A stretch of DNA of 64,000 nucleotides from Paralithodes platypus (taxonomy: Eukaryota > Arthropoda > Malacostraca > Decapoda > Lithodidae), in the NCBI GenBank assembly GCA_032716605.1, contig CM064501.1, forward strand, positions 22,249,008 to 22,313,007. The letters are read 5' to 3'. The position numbers and the translations under genes are program-made. Below the pieces are notes generated by a model that saw only the letters and a program-made list of their open reading frames with translations, was not told where the DNA came from and ran no database searches. This document shows, piece by piece, positions 23,101-35,652 of the stretch. Each line of letters starts with the position of its first letter. The first letter of the stretch is position 1.

Positions 23101-24480
23101 TCGTTATTGGTTATTGAACCCATTGTTTAATAATAACTATACTCTATTATAAGTAACTATAATATTTGTATCTGTGCTTTCATTGTCTCTGGTTCCCTTT
23201 GTTGCCACATGATTCAGAATCAACCGCCCAATATTTTCTTATTTTACTTACGTTCAGAAGTATGAAGAACGCCATTGTGAGCTCGAGAGTGCGAGGCCAG
23301 GGTACAGTCACGCACAAGCCAAGGAGGCCTATCTGTACTCTGCTGTGTCTAGTAGAATTATGATTCTCTCTTTCTAACTCTTTCTAAGTTTCGATTCTAG
23401 CTTTGGTTAGAAATGGGAGTGGTTAGTTGAAGTGTGGTTCTAAACTTTGAACCAATAGTACACAGTGACTTTGTTTCTAACCAATGCCTGTTAGCTAGGG
23501 GGGTTGTCTATACTCTGACCTACTCCAATGGCTAGTCTGTGGATAGTGACTGGGGGAGTGGTTTAATGAATTTAACCAATCAAATGTGTTTTGAAAAGAA
23601 CCTCTTGGGTGTTTTCTTAATAAGCTGACCAACCAGAGTACATCTGGGAGTGGCTTAGGTCACGTTGCATGCTGCCCTAGTTACTAAAAGGGTCAATCTT
23701 ATATATAGCGAAAGAGTCTTGGGCCTCTCTGAACTAAAACTATGAGAGGGGCTCTGTTCCTTAAATGGGACATAGGCCCCCCTACTCGTAACTGGTCTGG
23801 CATCCATCGACAATGATTAGCCTTGCTCACCCCTTAAGACTGGCTAAGGTGTATAATGTATAAATTGTATAAATGTATAATTGTATAATGTATACAATAC
23901 AGAATACAGTTACATTTCATATACAATTTACTCTTAACTAAATACTAATTACATGCATATACATGAACATATAAAATCATTAAATCATTTGGTTATATTT
24001 TGTCCAATATAGGTAGTTCCCTAAATATGTAAAGGAATAAATTCACTTGTGTCTATTAGGTCCATTTTTTATATAATTCACTTGTGTCTATTATTCTATG
24101 TCTGGTTCCACATCACTGTTCTTTAGTTGTCTCTGCTTGTAAACAGCCTTACGTTGTTTGCGTGAGGACCAGCGTAATGGGTGGTGAGGTAATGAGGTGA
24201 GAGGTTCACCACAGTGGTGTAGTTGATTTCTTGGTCTCCTTCCGGGCTTTCTTGGCCACCGGTTGGGACTGTTACCTAGTGGTTTTGTTTAATGGTGGTA
24301 CCATATTTGTGGTTCTCGAGCGTGGAGATGGGTGCGCAGACAGGAGCTACGTGCTGATGTGTGCGAGGAGACTAGGACAATGACACCGTGACGTTACTGG
24401 TGCTTATATATGGGGTAGGGAAACGCGGGCAACCACAGATAAGAATGTGGGAAGCGTCAATTTGTATCGCAATAGCCCCC
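23101..24480. other. unassigned AT-rich DNA
   Basis: No gene is recognised. 23840-23900 holds a degenerate gtataa microsatellite. A TATA-like cttatatatagcg at 23698, with a ccaatcaaa box upstream at 23575, could be an old LTR promoter, but nothing coding follows. I cannot assign it. Confidence 0.3.
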
Positions 24481-25580
24481 TCTCGCCTCCTTTCGCCCTC
24501 AAGTGCCACCTATCGCGTGGCAATCGTATGGCATTTGCAATAATTCATCGAGATATTCGCTGCATTCGAGCTACTGTCGCACGGTAATCGCCCTATTCGC
24601 TCAAAAACAGCGTTGCCAATAATTATATATCGCTCCATTCGCCACCTCCCTCGCACGGTATTCGTCGATAGTCGTTAATATTTGTACGGTAATCGTACGG
24701 TAATCGTCCAAAATTCTCCAAATTCGTCTGAGCATCGCCTAATTCGTCCGCATTTGCCGGAAGTGGCGAATCAGAAGATAATGATACGAACTGTGCGATT
24801 CTCATGCGAGCCAGGACGAATTTTTTTATTTTTATTTTTTTTTCTATGTGATTGAGGGAGGCAAAAGGCATAACTGCCTATAGCGAGTGCCTCCCCCATA
24901 GTTGAAAGAGTGACAGGGCCAAAATCAAGGGACGTTCGAGCCAAAATGCCTGGACACACGGAGTTTGAAGCAATTTAAGTCATAGGAAGAGGGAAAGACT
25001 GATTCTGGGAGAGAGTTCCAGAGGATAACGTGAGACACTAGGCGAATGCCACACGATTATCGCCATGAATTTCAATTCGCCTCATTTTTTAAACATTCTA
25101 AAATTTAACAGCGATCTGAGGAGACTCTAGGAGAACTTTGGCGAGGTTTGTGCGACTATTGTGCGCATTCAGCGATTTGTGGAGAATAGTCAGACAAATA
25201 CAGGACATAGACAAATAAATTAATTCGCCGTCGCAAATTCGCCTAGTGGGATTCCCCCTTGTGTGGTGACTAAAGGAGCCGTCACACATAGCCAAACCGT
25301 AGCCCGAATACAGCCAAAACAGTGTTCTGGTAGCGTTCGCGTAGCGATTCGGGTATACTCTGGCAATATTCTTCCTCATTCTGGTAAGGTCGGGTGCGGT
25401 TCGGGGGAGGCGGCAAATTTTACCGCAGCAATAAAATTTGGCCGAATACTGCCAGAATTTGTACTGGTCAGTCTGTGGTCGAGCTCGGTTCTGATACGTC
25501 GGGCAGCATTCGTGCGGCATTCAGTCTCATTCGGGCTCATTTGTGCATATTCATAAACTAAATAAAAAAGCAGTTATCCA
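24481..25580. other. region rich in ATTCGC/TCGCC motifs, split by a LINE fragment
   Basis: Both sides of the LINE piece at 24821-25024 share an unusual wealth of short motifs (attcgc, tcgcc, cgcacggtaatcg, and a direct doubling of gtacggtaatc near 24685). There is no long open frame and no clear terminal repeats. 25265-25560 has related motifs in the opposite sense. I cannot name it. Confidence 0.35.
24821..25024 (-). mobile_element. 5'-truncated Jockey-like LINE, 3' end only
   Basis: Read on the minus strand it matches the last 200 bases of the LINEs at 26440-29816 and 43047-44613. It covers the end of ORF2 (SRHFGSNVP then stop), the short 3' UTR ending ccctcaatcacatag, and an A-rich tail. 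Truncation at the 5' end is the normal result of incomplete target-primed reverse transcription. Confidence 0.9.
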
Positions 25581-25582
25581 TT

Positions 25583-25930
25583 AAATTATAGGTTTGATTC
25601 CTGGAGGGAAGATAGAAAACCTAATTTTTAGTAGGGGCCCCATAATCATTGACGATATGCCTATTAATATAATAGTCTCCATTCAAGCGCCCGCGGTAGC
25701 CAGTTTGAATCTACCGCCGCGGGGAGAACGGAGTACGCTTCATAAAGGTAACGCTTATTCTCTTATGGAATCGTCTTATGATTGGGTACTCGCTACGAAA
25801 AAAAACCTTCGTAAATTATAAAAAAGAAAAATATACTTAATAATTTTATACTATAGCTTTCCATCTCGTGGATTTCTTGTGTGGGGTTCCTTGCCGCTGA
25901 TTCCTCATCCGCCATACTTCCTTCACTGAT
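25583..25930 (-). repeat. DIRS copy 2 left inverted terminal repeat
   Basis: Reverse complement of the right repeat (36946-38259 without the family C insertion). It holds the unoccupied TTAA at 25837-25840 that matches the family C insertion site. The outer edge is aaattataggtttgattcc. Confidence 0.85.
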
Positions 25931-25992
25931 ATATTAAGACTCAAACTCAAGACATCAAACAAATGGGAAGGGGATGGATGGGAGGGCCCTAC

Positions 25993-26100
25993 ATCGTCAA
26001 TGATTACGGGGCCCCTACTTAATATTAGTTTTTTTTTCTACCCTCCGGGAATCAAACCTATAATTTATTAGTGGCCCCTCCATCATTGACGATATGCCTG
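25993..26100 (-). repeat. DIRS copy 2 internal complementary region
   Basis: It joins the reverse complements of both outer edges (cgtcaatgattacgggg...aaacctataat, then ttattagtggcccctcc). It is the diagnostic DIRS circle-junction template, sitting just inside the left repeat. Confidence 0.83.
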
Positions 26101-26439
26101 ATATCTCAAGACTGGAGGGGGACATTCGTGACAATATCAATACACTAACAAATTAACTCAGGTAGAGACCAAGGATCCATATGACAGTTTTAAGTCATTA
26201 TTGTTTACATACAACATATAAAAATAGAAAAGAAAGCAGTGCATTACTTCCAAGACTATCTGCTTGTAGGTGACTGGATTTGCACTTTGCGATCCGTCTA
26301 AAAATTGTTTGGGGACATATTCTTATTCACTTACAACATAATTATACAGACCCATAATTCTTTGGCTTATTCTGGCCTTAGCAAACAATTTTACATTCTA
26401 TTATAGTTTGTACATATTGTTTATATTGTTTCAAAGCCA
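26101..26439 (-). other. DIRS copy 2 3' noncoding region
   Basis: AT-rich DNA between the complementary region and the inserted LINE. It starts with the ctggagggggacattcgt block shared with copies 1 and 3. No gene is seen. Confidence 0.6.
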
Positions 26440-27079
26440 AAGGCGGATGTTGTGCATATGTGCACAACAAACTCACTTGCTCTCGTGTTCCGATTTCGAC
26501 TCCTCTGAATTCTCTACTTTATGGCTCAAACTTTCCTGTCATTCTCTTACTAAATATTTCTGTGCTGTCTATCTTTCCCCTAACTCTACCAACTTTTCCA
26601 AATTCTTTGACTATCTAAACTCTACAGTGGAACACATTCTATCCATTTATCCTTTCTCAGAAATCTCTATCATAGGAGATTTCAACGTTCACCACCGCCA
26701 ATGGCTCTCCTCTCACACTGCTGACCCACCTGGTGAACAAGCCTACGTCTTTTCTATCATAAATGACCTAGAGCAGTTAGTTCAGCATCCCACCCGTATC
26801 CCGGATCGCATCGGAGATCGGCCCAACATTCTTGACTTGTTTCTAACTTCTAACCCTTCTTCTTATACTGTTGATCTTTTCTCTCCTTTGGGCTCCTCCG
26901 ACCATAAACTTATCTCTGTCAACTGTCCCATCTCTCCAGTACGGCCACCCGATCCTCCTAGCCGGCGGCGCTTGTGGCACTTTGGCGCTGCCAACTGGGA
27001 GGCTGTCCGGCAGTACTTCTTTGATTTCCCATGGAATGATTTCTGCTTCCGTGGCCGGGGACCCTCGGAGAGTGCTTAA
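26440..27079 (+). pseudogene. LINE apurinic-type endonuclease, partial
   Basis: It shows the C-terminal half of an APE-type endonuclease: [13 protein letters not shown] (the GDFN catalytic motif), then the [20 protein letters not shown] stretch, and [10 protein letters not shown] (the SDH motif with the catalytic His). The N terminus is missing because of truncation, and a frameshift separates the first residues. In LINEs this nuclease nicks the target to prime reverse transcription. The ORF stops at 27079, after which coding continues in other frames. Confidence 0.87.
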
Positions 27080-27169
27080 CGCATTACCGAGGTAATCCTA
27101 TCGGGCATGGAAGCATACATTCCATTCTCTTTCTCTCAGACTAATGCTAAAAAATCTTGGTTTACTCAC

Positions 27170-28007
27170 GCCTGTTCTACTGCTGTCCGCAATAAGGAGG
27201 AAGCATTCAAACGGTACTGACGCCTTAAAACTCTAGACTCTCATTCTTCCTATGTTTCTGCCCGGAATCAAGCCAAATCTGTTCTTCGACTTGCCAAACA
27301 CTCTTTCATCAATAATAAATGCACTGAACTATCCAACTCTAGCTCTTCCCAAGCTTTCTGGCATCTAGCCAAAAACCTCTCCAACAATTTCTCTTCCTCG
27401 TCTTTCCCTCCCCTTTCCCATTCTGATGGCACAACCATCACTTCTTCCTCTGACAAAGCTAAACTCTTCGCTCAAACTTTTGCTAGAAACTCCACCTTGG
27501 ATGATTCCGGTGCTATTCCTCCCTCTCCACCCTCCTCTCTCTTACTTATGCCTAATATCCTAATCTCTTCTAAAGATGTACTTTCTACCCTCTCTGGGCT
27601 TAATACTAATAAGGCGTATGGTCCGGACGGTGTTCCTCCTGTTGTTCTCAAAAACTGTGCTTCCGTGCTTACTCCCTGCCTAGGCAAACTCTTTCGTCTC
27701 TGTCTATCCTCTAACGTCTTCCCTTCATGCTGGAAGTTTGCTCACATTCAACCTGTCCCAAAGAAGGGTGACCGCTCTCAACCCTCCAACTATCGTCCAA
27801 TTGCTCTCATCTCATGTCTTTCTAAAGTTTTTGAAACTATTATTGCTTCCAAATTTCTTAAGCATTTCTCTTCTCATAATCTGCTCTCAGATCGCCAGTA
27901 TGGCTTCCTTAACCCAGGAACTGCGGGAAGACTCTTAAGAGTTCCCCCGGCGGACTGCGGGAAGACTCTTAAGAGTCAGAGAAAACAAAAATCAACTTTA
28001 AACATCG

Positions 28008-28043
<36 letters not shown>

Positions 28044-29719
28044 GTTTTGCCCCTGGGCCATGCAAAATATCACTCCTCTACCTCCCCTCCTTCCCTCCCC
28101 TCCTTCAGTTATCACCTATTTTCCCTGTTATTCCCTTATTGTGAGGTATATTTTTGTGCTAACATTAGCGAGTTGCAAGCAGGGCATTGTCAACACTGTT
28201 AGCAAGCGAGTGCAAGAGAGAGAGAGAGAGTATCGATCGACTGTGTCTCAGTGGCCTTGGGGGAAATTGGCGGGAAAGCAGGTTGCCTCACCCATACATT
28301 ATATAACTCGCGGCCTGTATCTCCGATTTTGACCATCCAAACGCTGTTTTCACTCGTTTTATTGTTGTTTCAGGTTAATACCTTTATAATCAACCCATAA
28401 TAGGCGCGTATGGATAAGTATTAATGCTATATATGGTAAAATTAATATTTTAGTGATGGAAACAGCTCAAATACGTCAGCACAGGCAGAGGTGTCTAATT
28501 ACCCCCATGCGCACTTCTTCGGTTAAGGGTCGCTCTACTGGTGATCTTCTTTCATATCTTACTAACTCTTGGTCATCCTCCTTTCGGGACTTCGGTGAGA
28601 CTTTTTCTATTGCACTAGACATATCGAAAGCCTTCGATAGAGTCTGGCACAAATCTTTAATTTCTAAACTATCCTCCTTCGGTTTCTATCCCTCCATCTG
28701 TGCCTTTGTCTCTAATTTCCTTTCCGGCCGTTCCATAGCCGCGGTTGTGGACGGCCATTGTTCCCTTCCTCACCCTATAAACTCCGGTGTTCCTCAAGGC
28801 TCTGTCCTATCTCCTATTATCTTTCTAATTTTTATAAATGATCTCCTCAACTGTACCTCAATTCCCATCCATTCATACGCAGACGACTCAACCTTACACT
28901 ACTCCATTAGTTTTTTCAGAACGCCCCAGCCAGCAATCCCTCAACGACAAACGTAATGAAGTCATAGAACTCTTAAATTCTGATCTAAATACTATCTCCA
29001 ATTGGGGCAGAAAAATCTTGTTACCTTTAATGCTTCTAAAACCCAATTTCTCCATCTATCTACCCGCAAGGAACTCCCAGTGGACTATCCCTTATTCTTC
29101 AATAATACAAAAATCAATCCTTCATCTTTTCTCAATATTCTTGGTGTCTCTTTTTCTTCTGCTCTCAGTTGGAAGGACCATATTACCATTCTTGCTAAGG
29201 CAGCCTCCCAGAAGATGGGTGTGCTCAACCGCCTTAGGGGGTTATTTTCCCCTGCACAGCTTCTTGCTCTGTACAGGGGCATAGTGCATCCTTGTATTGA
29301 GTATTGTTCACATGTGTGGGGAGGTTCCTCTCACACCGCTCTCTTAGACAAAGTTGAAAGGAAGGCCTTTCGTATCATTAACTCCCGTCCACTCACCAAC
29401 TCTCTGCAATCTCTCTCTCCGCCGCAATATTGCATCTCTCTCGCTATTCTATCGCTACTATAATAATCAGTGTTCCTCAGAGCTTTCCCAGTGTATACCA
29501 CCTCCTTTATGTAGGACACGTGGTACCCGTCTTGCAACTCAGTCCTACCCCTGCTCTGTGCAGCTCTCCAACCCGAGAGTGAAACGTTACTCTCAGTCTT
29601 TCTTCTACTCAACAGCTGAGCTCTGGAACTCTCTCCCAGAATCAGTCTTTCCCTCTTCCTATGACTTAAATTGCTTCAAACTCTGTGTGTCCAGGCATTT
29701 TGGCTCGAACGTCCCTTGA
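27170..29719 (+). pseudogene. LINE reverse transcriptase and C-terminal region, broken
   Basis: RT blocks appear in order. NKAYGPDGVPPVVL and PVPKKGDRSQPSNYRPIAL come before the family A insertion. Then FSIALDISKAFDRVWH (first catalytic Asp), NSGVPQGSVLSPIIF and SYADDST (the catalytic YADD) follow. Coding then shifts frame at about 28930 and 29010 and continues through the thumb and the WGGSSHTALLDKVERKAFRI region to SRHFGSNVP at 29719. Frameshifts plus the insertion inactivate it. The block pattern best fits the Jockey group, and clade assignment needs a tree. Confidence 0.85.
27913..28522 (+). mobile_element. family A TTAA element inside the LINE
   Basis: A 610-bp insert flanked by TTAA (27909-27912 and 28523-28526). 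The other LINE copy is uninterrupted at the equivalent single TTAA (44341-44344), so the limits are exact. It starts cccaggaactgcgggaagac, has two gactcttaagagt palindromes, a long A run (28009-28039) and a pyrimidine-rich block. Confidence 0.95.
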
Positions 29720-29816
29720 TTTTGACCCTGTCACTCTTTCAACTATGGGGGAGGCACTCGCTATAGGCAGTTCTGCCTTTTGCCTCCCTCAATCACATAG
29801 AAAGAAAACAAATATA

Positions 29817-30023
29817 TAGTTGTAGTAAGATATATATCTTCTCAAATAAAATAACATCTGAGCTGTAGAACCAGCTTGACTACTCGTGAACAGCTCACAG
29901 CTCGTGAGCTCATCACAATATCCGGCGGGGGGATCTAGGGGTCTTTGAGCTATCTAGCAACCCTCACCCCCTCCTTTTTTACCTATTAAGATTAACACTT
30001 AATTAGTAATAGTACATGGACTA
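29817..30023 (-). other. DIRS copy 2 3' noncoding region, part 2
   Basis: Between the LINE tail and the recombinase stop. It contains the same arrangement as copies 1 and 3: a pyrimidine/G-rich run just after the stop codon (ccctcaccccctccttttt). Confidence 0.55.
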
Positions 30024-31231
30024 CTAGACCCGCTGCCGCAAAGCTACACAGGCTAGTTTTGGTTTATCTAGGGCCACCGACAGGTATCGCGTCAAGAAAG
30101 TATTGTTGGACGCCCACAGCTTCGTATTAGCTATGTCGTCAACTGAATAATTTTGCATGAATCTAAGAGAAACGGCCCATTTTCTTATATCATGGGCCCT
30201 ACACAGTATGCCGGGATTACTTTCCCTGATTACATCTACGAGTAAAGAAGCCAATTTCCGTCTCGTGATGCGATTACCTGTTCGGTTGACCCATAGGAAG
30301 CTTGGTTGTTGAGGTTGTGCTACCCTCATAAATTTAAGTAAAGCCTGCACAGGGCATAAAAGATGATGAGTGTAACCTCGTTTAACGCCGGGACAGTGAA
30401 CTCTGAGAAAACATGATCACAATGTTCATTCTTTGCAATGAACGTGGGGGACGGAGCGATTTGTACATATTAGTTCAGTCTCCCAAACCTGAGGCAGTTG
30501 GGTTCGTTGCTCATCGCCACCAGCTCAGATACTCTGTTTCCTGTTGCTAGAGCCATAAGGAATACCGCCTTCTTTAATACTGAATCAAAGTCCGGCGCAT
30601 GGTTATATTTGCGTGAGTGGAGCAACGACAAGGCTTTGTCTAGCGACCAGGTAGGCATGAGCTGGCGTGGTGGTGGGCCAAGCTTGAAACATGCCCTCAT
30701 TAAGCCCTTTTCCTCTACCTGCGGTATGGATAGACCTGTGAGGTCAAAAAAGGGGGTTCTAATGGCTGACAAGTGATTCTTTAGTCTAACTACTGAGAAG
30801 CGCTTTTGTTCAAACAAATAATCTAAGTATTTAAAAATAAGAGCCACTGAGGCGTCTGTTTGCGCTGTCTCGACTATCCAGGTTGTGAACGTTTTCCAAT
30901 GGGATTGGTACTGTCTCCTGGTGGACATAGTATACTGGTTAAGAAATTTACTTGTAACACTCTCTCCATACTGAGTTAGCCATTTGGCATTTTGAATGTC
31001 CATAAGGCAAAAGTCAGCAAGGCCTTTAGTTTGCCAATTGTTTCTAAGTGGAAGGACGAGACCGGGAGTAATACTGGGTTCTCGCACCATGTCTTTAATT
31101 GGTGGTACCACGTCTGAGCCGGCCATAGTGGCGCGATCATCGAGACTATGCCTCGCTAACCCCATAGTTTGTGAACTACCTGACACATGAGTGAAGCGTC
31201 TGGAGGCGGAAAAAGATAGATGGATGTCCAC
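30024..31231 (-). pseudogene. DIRS copy 2 tyrosine recombinase
   Basis: Two open pieces: 30470-31231 holds the N-terminal core-binding region and the first catalytic Arg (ATGNRVSE), and 30024-30350 holds the rest. All four expected catalytic positions that I can see are intact: Arg in GNRVSE, His and Arg in AHDIRKW, and Tyr in LTRYLSVALDKP. The break is a frameshift between 30350 and 30470. The protein would recombine circular cDNA into the genome without a target duplication. Confidence 0.87.
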
Positions 31232-32867
31232 TTGTTCCAGTCCTCTAATAATGCGTCGGGGCCCCCCCCCCCGCCGAAGTCACTTCCCGGCGGGTTAGGT
31301 AGAGAGGGAGTCTGTAGTTGCTCTCTGATGCAAATAGATCCACTTGTGGACGGTATGGTTCTGCAATCATCTTGTTGAAGATGTTTTGTCTGATTGCCCA
31401 TTCTACTGAGGTGCTCTGTCTCTGGAACAAGGCGTCTGCCCAGACGTTCGCTACGCCCGGGAGATAAGATGCATGCAGATGGATGCTCAGCGATTCGGCT
31501 AGAGCAAAAATCTGTTCTGACAATTCCAGCAACCTTCGAGACCTTGTTGACCCTTGCTTTTGAATGCAGTGTACCGCATTCAAGTTGTCCATTCGAAACG
31601 CAATTGACTTCCCTTGTAATGAAGAGCCGTGAGTTTGGAGGAAAAACAGTGGGACTAAGAGTTCTTGTTGGTTTATATGAAAGTTCATGTCTTGGGACCA
31701 AAGCCCTTGCCCCTGGTGGCCTAGGCTTAACTGATACCCCCAGCCTATTGTCCCTGAAGCATCTGTGTCTACCCATACTGTAGGCGGAGGAGAAACCTAT
31801 GTCATGATCGAGTGCAATGTCTCCTTCTTTGCCCAGACCGACAGTAAGTTGTGAATTAATGGAGGAATGGTCCATAATTTTCCCGCCGGAAAAAGCGGGA
31901 AGAATTTGTTTCCTTCCATGATTAATCTCTTTACTTTCAGCCGGCCCAACTTTACAGTTAATTGGATCCAATTGAGAGAACCGACCATGGATTCCCATGT
32001 CGTTCTCGTTTTATTCAGACTGTGGAGAAAGCGAAACAGTTTCCTGCAAAGCCTGTTGCGATTGTCCACACTCTGAGTAAGAGTCAGATTGGCCGTGTCC
32101 CAGACCAGCCCTATCCATTGGATTTCCCGTGTGGGGACAAGGAGAGACTTTGCCAAGTTGACCTTGAACCCTAGGGTCCGTACATGATTTATCACTTTGT
32201 TTACATGGATTTGACATAAACTCTCTGACTCTGCCACCACCAGCCAGTCGTCCAGATACCACATCACCTTGATCCCTTGAGCTAGTAGAGGCATAAGGGC
32301 TTGCCGGACTCATTTCGTGAAAATTCTTGGTGCCAGGTTCAACCCGAAGGATAATCTCTGAAAGACGTAAGTCTCCTGTCTGATCCTCGAGGCGAGGAAT
32401 TTTTGGAACCTTTTGTTTATGGGGACATGCCAATAGGCGTCTTTCAGGTCTAGAGAGCACATCCATCCTTGCGGCGGAAGTGTGAGCTTGATCTGATTCA
32501 CTGTGAGCATCCTGAAGGGTGAATTGTGAATATGGGTGTTCAGATGCGAGAGATCTACTACTGGTCGCATCTGCACACTGTCCCTCTTTGGCACAAGAAA
32601 AAGTCTGGAGGTGAAAACATGGCAAGTTGGATCTACCGGGACAATGACATGCTTGGTAATCATCTCCTGGACTAGTGACTCCACCTCTAAAGAAACTTGA
32701 TTGAACTCTCGAGTTTGACGTAAACGAGGTCGCCGGAGCCACCGCCAAGTGATGCCCTTGCTTACCACTGTCCGGGCCCAAGTTCGCCGGGGCCAGGCCC
32801 TGCGGCATGCCTGGAACGACCCAGTTTCTGTACTGGGTCCGTTCGGCGGAACCGCTCTCGGATCCAA
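31232..32867 (-). pseudogene. DIRS copy 2 reverse transcriptase-RNase H
   Basis: Pieces in three frames. 32310-32867 starts with the WRWLRRPRLRQ region and holds CSLDLKDAYWHVPI with the first RT Asp. 31797-32294 carries the active site WYLDDWLVVAE and GLVWDTANLTLTQ. 31245-31688 carries RNase H motifs (FRMDNLNAVHCIQKQGS, then HASYLPGVANVWADAL) and a PQVDLFAS segment that some DIRS annotations place in a methyltransferase-like domain. At least two frameshifts break it. A run of ten C bases at 31262-31271 marks another likely indel. Confidence 0.87.
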
Positions 32868-32908
32868 CTCGCCTGCGATAGGCGCCGGGAGAGAGAGAGT
32901 GTGACTGG

Positions 32909-35652
32909 CTAGTTTTTTGGTGGTGGTGTAGTGGGACGAGACGGCTGGCTGGGTTTGGCAGACGTCGATCTCTGGTTAAGCTTGTTGTGAGACTTACCTT
33001 TGTTTTCCCACTTGCCTGACTGTTTACCCTGTCTGTGCTTGTGCGGAGTACCTCCCTGCTGTTGGGGAGCTCTAGAGTCTCGAAAGGACTGTTTGGTATT
33101 AGGAGTCTGAGGCTTATTCCCGCCTTTTGGTTTAGAGTAAGGTTTCTTAAACGACTCCTTCTGCGGCTGGGAGGTACTCTGCCGTAAAATGTCTACCATG
33201 TTAAATACTGCACTCCATGTGTCTGAATTTAGTAATGAGGCAGTCAATACAGAGGAAAGAGTTGCTCGGCGACCTACATCGTCCGGCAGCTTCTTGACCA
33301 AGTATACCCTTAAGTCCTGGCGTGCTCTTACCGCCTCCGAGATCACTAGTCTTATATCACCTAGGGACTGAATGGAGTTTTGTAACAGAAGCCTCCGTGA
33401 AAGTTCCGTGGCCTTCCGCACATTCTGATCAGAGATGGCTGTAATGGTTCTCATGAGCAATTGGGCAACTTGGCGACTTACTAGGTACTGAGAAAAAAGT
33501 CTAAGTGCTCTGCTGCGTAGCTTAAAATCTCAGTCCAAGTGGGCCGGAGGGGGAGTGCAAAAGGGTTCATGCAATTCGTAAAGTATTAGTTTGGGAGCTG
33601 CTAAGAAGGCCAACAAATTTTGCGAAACTCCCCCGGCCTTATTGACTGATAGTGAAGCCCATAAGTGGTTTTCTTGGGGAATCTGATGTGAAGATTTAGA
33701 AGTAATGCTGGCTGCGAATTGTTGCGGCTCCATTGCCCAATCATCCCACGGTCCCGCACCTACCTGCCCCACCTGCAGAACAGGATTGTTGCCCAGGTCG
33801 AGCGCCGGAATTGTATCCAATTCCGGTGTCAATGCATTGAGTGATATAATATCGTTCATGCTGTCCGACTGGGCCCAATCAGCAAACAGTCGTGCAGCTG
33901 AGGCAGGAGGTAGAGCCGGTGATGCAGAGTATACAAAGAAATCAGCACTGTATACATTGGGGATTGCCTTAATAGTAACATCCAATAAATTTCCTGCAAC
34001 ATCTTCGGCCCTAAGCTTCTTACTCTTACTAACTTCAATGGTCTATTCACTAGGCACCGGAAGTTCCCCCGACACAGTCTGACTAGCTAAGTGAGGTTTC
34101 TGAGCAATTGCCGGAATCCATGAGCAGTCCGGCCCATATAGGAGAGGCATAGGGCCTCTCCTCTGTGGGAGTTTGTCAAGCGGGGGAGGAGTCACGTCCG
34201 TGATTACGTGGACATTAGAGGTAGTCAAGGAGGCAGGCACTACCGTGCAACTTGCCGTGGCCAATGCCGGATTTACAAGTGAAGGTAAGGGGGTCTGGGG
34301 AGTATTAATGCCGGTAGGTTCTAAAGGCCTTACTGGAGTGTCAACAAGGGGAGCTACCGGTGTACTAGTGGAAGGACCTGAGGTAGTAGGAACATACTGT
34401 TGCATAATCTTATGAAGAATGTCATTAAGTTCATCTGTGGTCACACACTTACTGTGGGACCCCCTGGAGGATTGAGAGCTATCTTCAAATTCCTCCTCAT
34501 TGTTCACTTGTTGGGCCGAGGACAGATCTACGTCCTCCGGCTTTTCCGGTAAATCTACCACTTCCTGCGTACGCTGCCGTGTTTCAGATGCCTAGTTATC
34601 TGGTGGCCAAACCAGGTCAGGGACAGACGAGGGGAGTGTGTCTAAGTCAATATTCTCCCCTGTCAATGCTAGGTTATCACTAGAGGGATTTAGCTGCGAG
34701 GGTGATTGTCTCCAGACTCCCCGGTCCTGCACCACAGGTGGTTGGGAGTCTGGTATTACCTGAGAGTTATCATACGTTTTACATAAGCAAGTCTGAGAAC
34801 CTCTATAGTTATCTGCTAAAACCCTATTAGACACAATCGGTGTAGGCCTTCGTGGTACATAATTTAGTTTTGGTGTTGCAAAATTAAAGTCTTGTGATTC
34901 ACTCAAAGATTGGCTATTCACAACCCTAGGACTCGACTCAATCCCCTCCGTCCCTACCTCCATACTGCCGTTTGGGTGGTTAACGTGGAGGTAGAGGTAG
35001 AGGGGAGTGGCCGCGACCCCAGCGCAGGCTGGCGGCTCCGTGACATCCGTACGGGCACTAGTATGCCCTGAACTATGACCTGACCGCGATTGTTTTGTCA
35101 AGGAATCAGAGTCCTCCCTCCGTCGTTTAGTTGATCTAGTTGATTCTACTGAAGAATGACAGGATTGCTTAGGGGGGGACCTAGATCTAGACCGAGACTT
35201 GCGCCTGGGTGACGGCGACCATTTCATCTTTGGCCGGTCAGGGGGGGTCTCCTCGGTACTCTCACTGTCACTACTAGTACTACTCACCAGCTCTTTAGAC
35301 AAGGCTTTAGCTTTCGTTTTCTGTTTAGTTGATTTAGCCGAAGATGATTTTACTAAAGGAGATTTTATTACAAGATGATCCCACAGGGCCTCATCGTCAC
35401 AGTGCAATGCCTTATGGGCCACATCCTTTGTGTAACCTTAAACACGTTCTTAATCTCATTTAGCGCCGCAAGGCATGAAAGGTCTCTCTTGTCGAAAAGA
35501 GCCGCTCTTAGTTCTAAGTACACGGCACACTTCTTCGACACCCACAATCCCCTAGAACGATCGAGGCATTTAACGCATTTAATACAAAGTTTATGCGCAA
35601 AAACTGGTAAGAGAGAACAGGTAGGAGTAGCGCATAAGTCAAACCGAGGCAT
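32909..35652 (-). pseudogene. DIRS copy 2 gag-like ORF1, fragmented
   Basis: The start is chosen at the Met of MPRFDLCATPTC (35652) by alignment with copy 3. A cysteine-rich N terminus (CIKCVKCLDRSRGLWV) is followed by an Arg/Ser-rich segment (SPSPRRKSRSRSRSP), a long Pro/Thr-rich linker, then a conserved domain beginning PLLYGPD and ending in a basic Lys/Gln/Ser-rich tail near 32909. It is broken into at least five frames. The role as particle protein is inferred from its position before RT. Confidence 0.8.

Larger units (their letters stand above)
26440..29816 (+). mobile_element. Jockey-like LINE, 5'-truncated, interrupted
   Basis: A non-LTR element with an endonuclease part followed by reverse transcriptase and the same 3' end as the LINE at 43047. 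The 5' side starts inside the endonuclease domain. The 3' end has the caatcacatagaaag motif and a short A-rich tail. A 610-bp family A element sits in the RT at 27913-28522. Where it can be compared with the copy at 43047-44613 it is nearly identical, so the family was active recently. Confidence 0.88.

Noticed and set aside
23698..23760. TATA-like promoter with a host transcript
   Set aside because: No exon, splice pattern or conserved coding follows. It could be an old LTR, but nothing confirms it.
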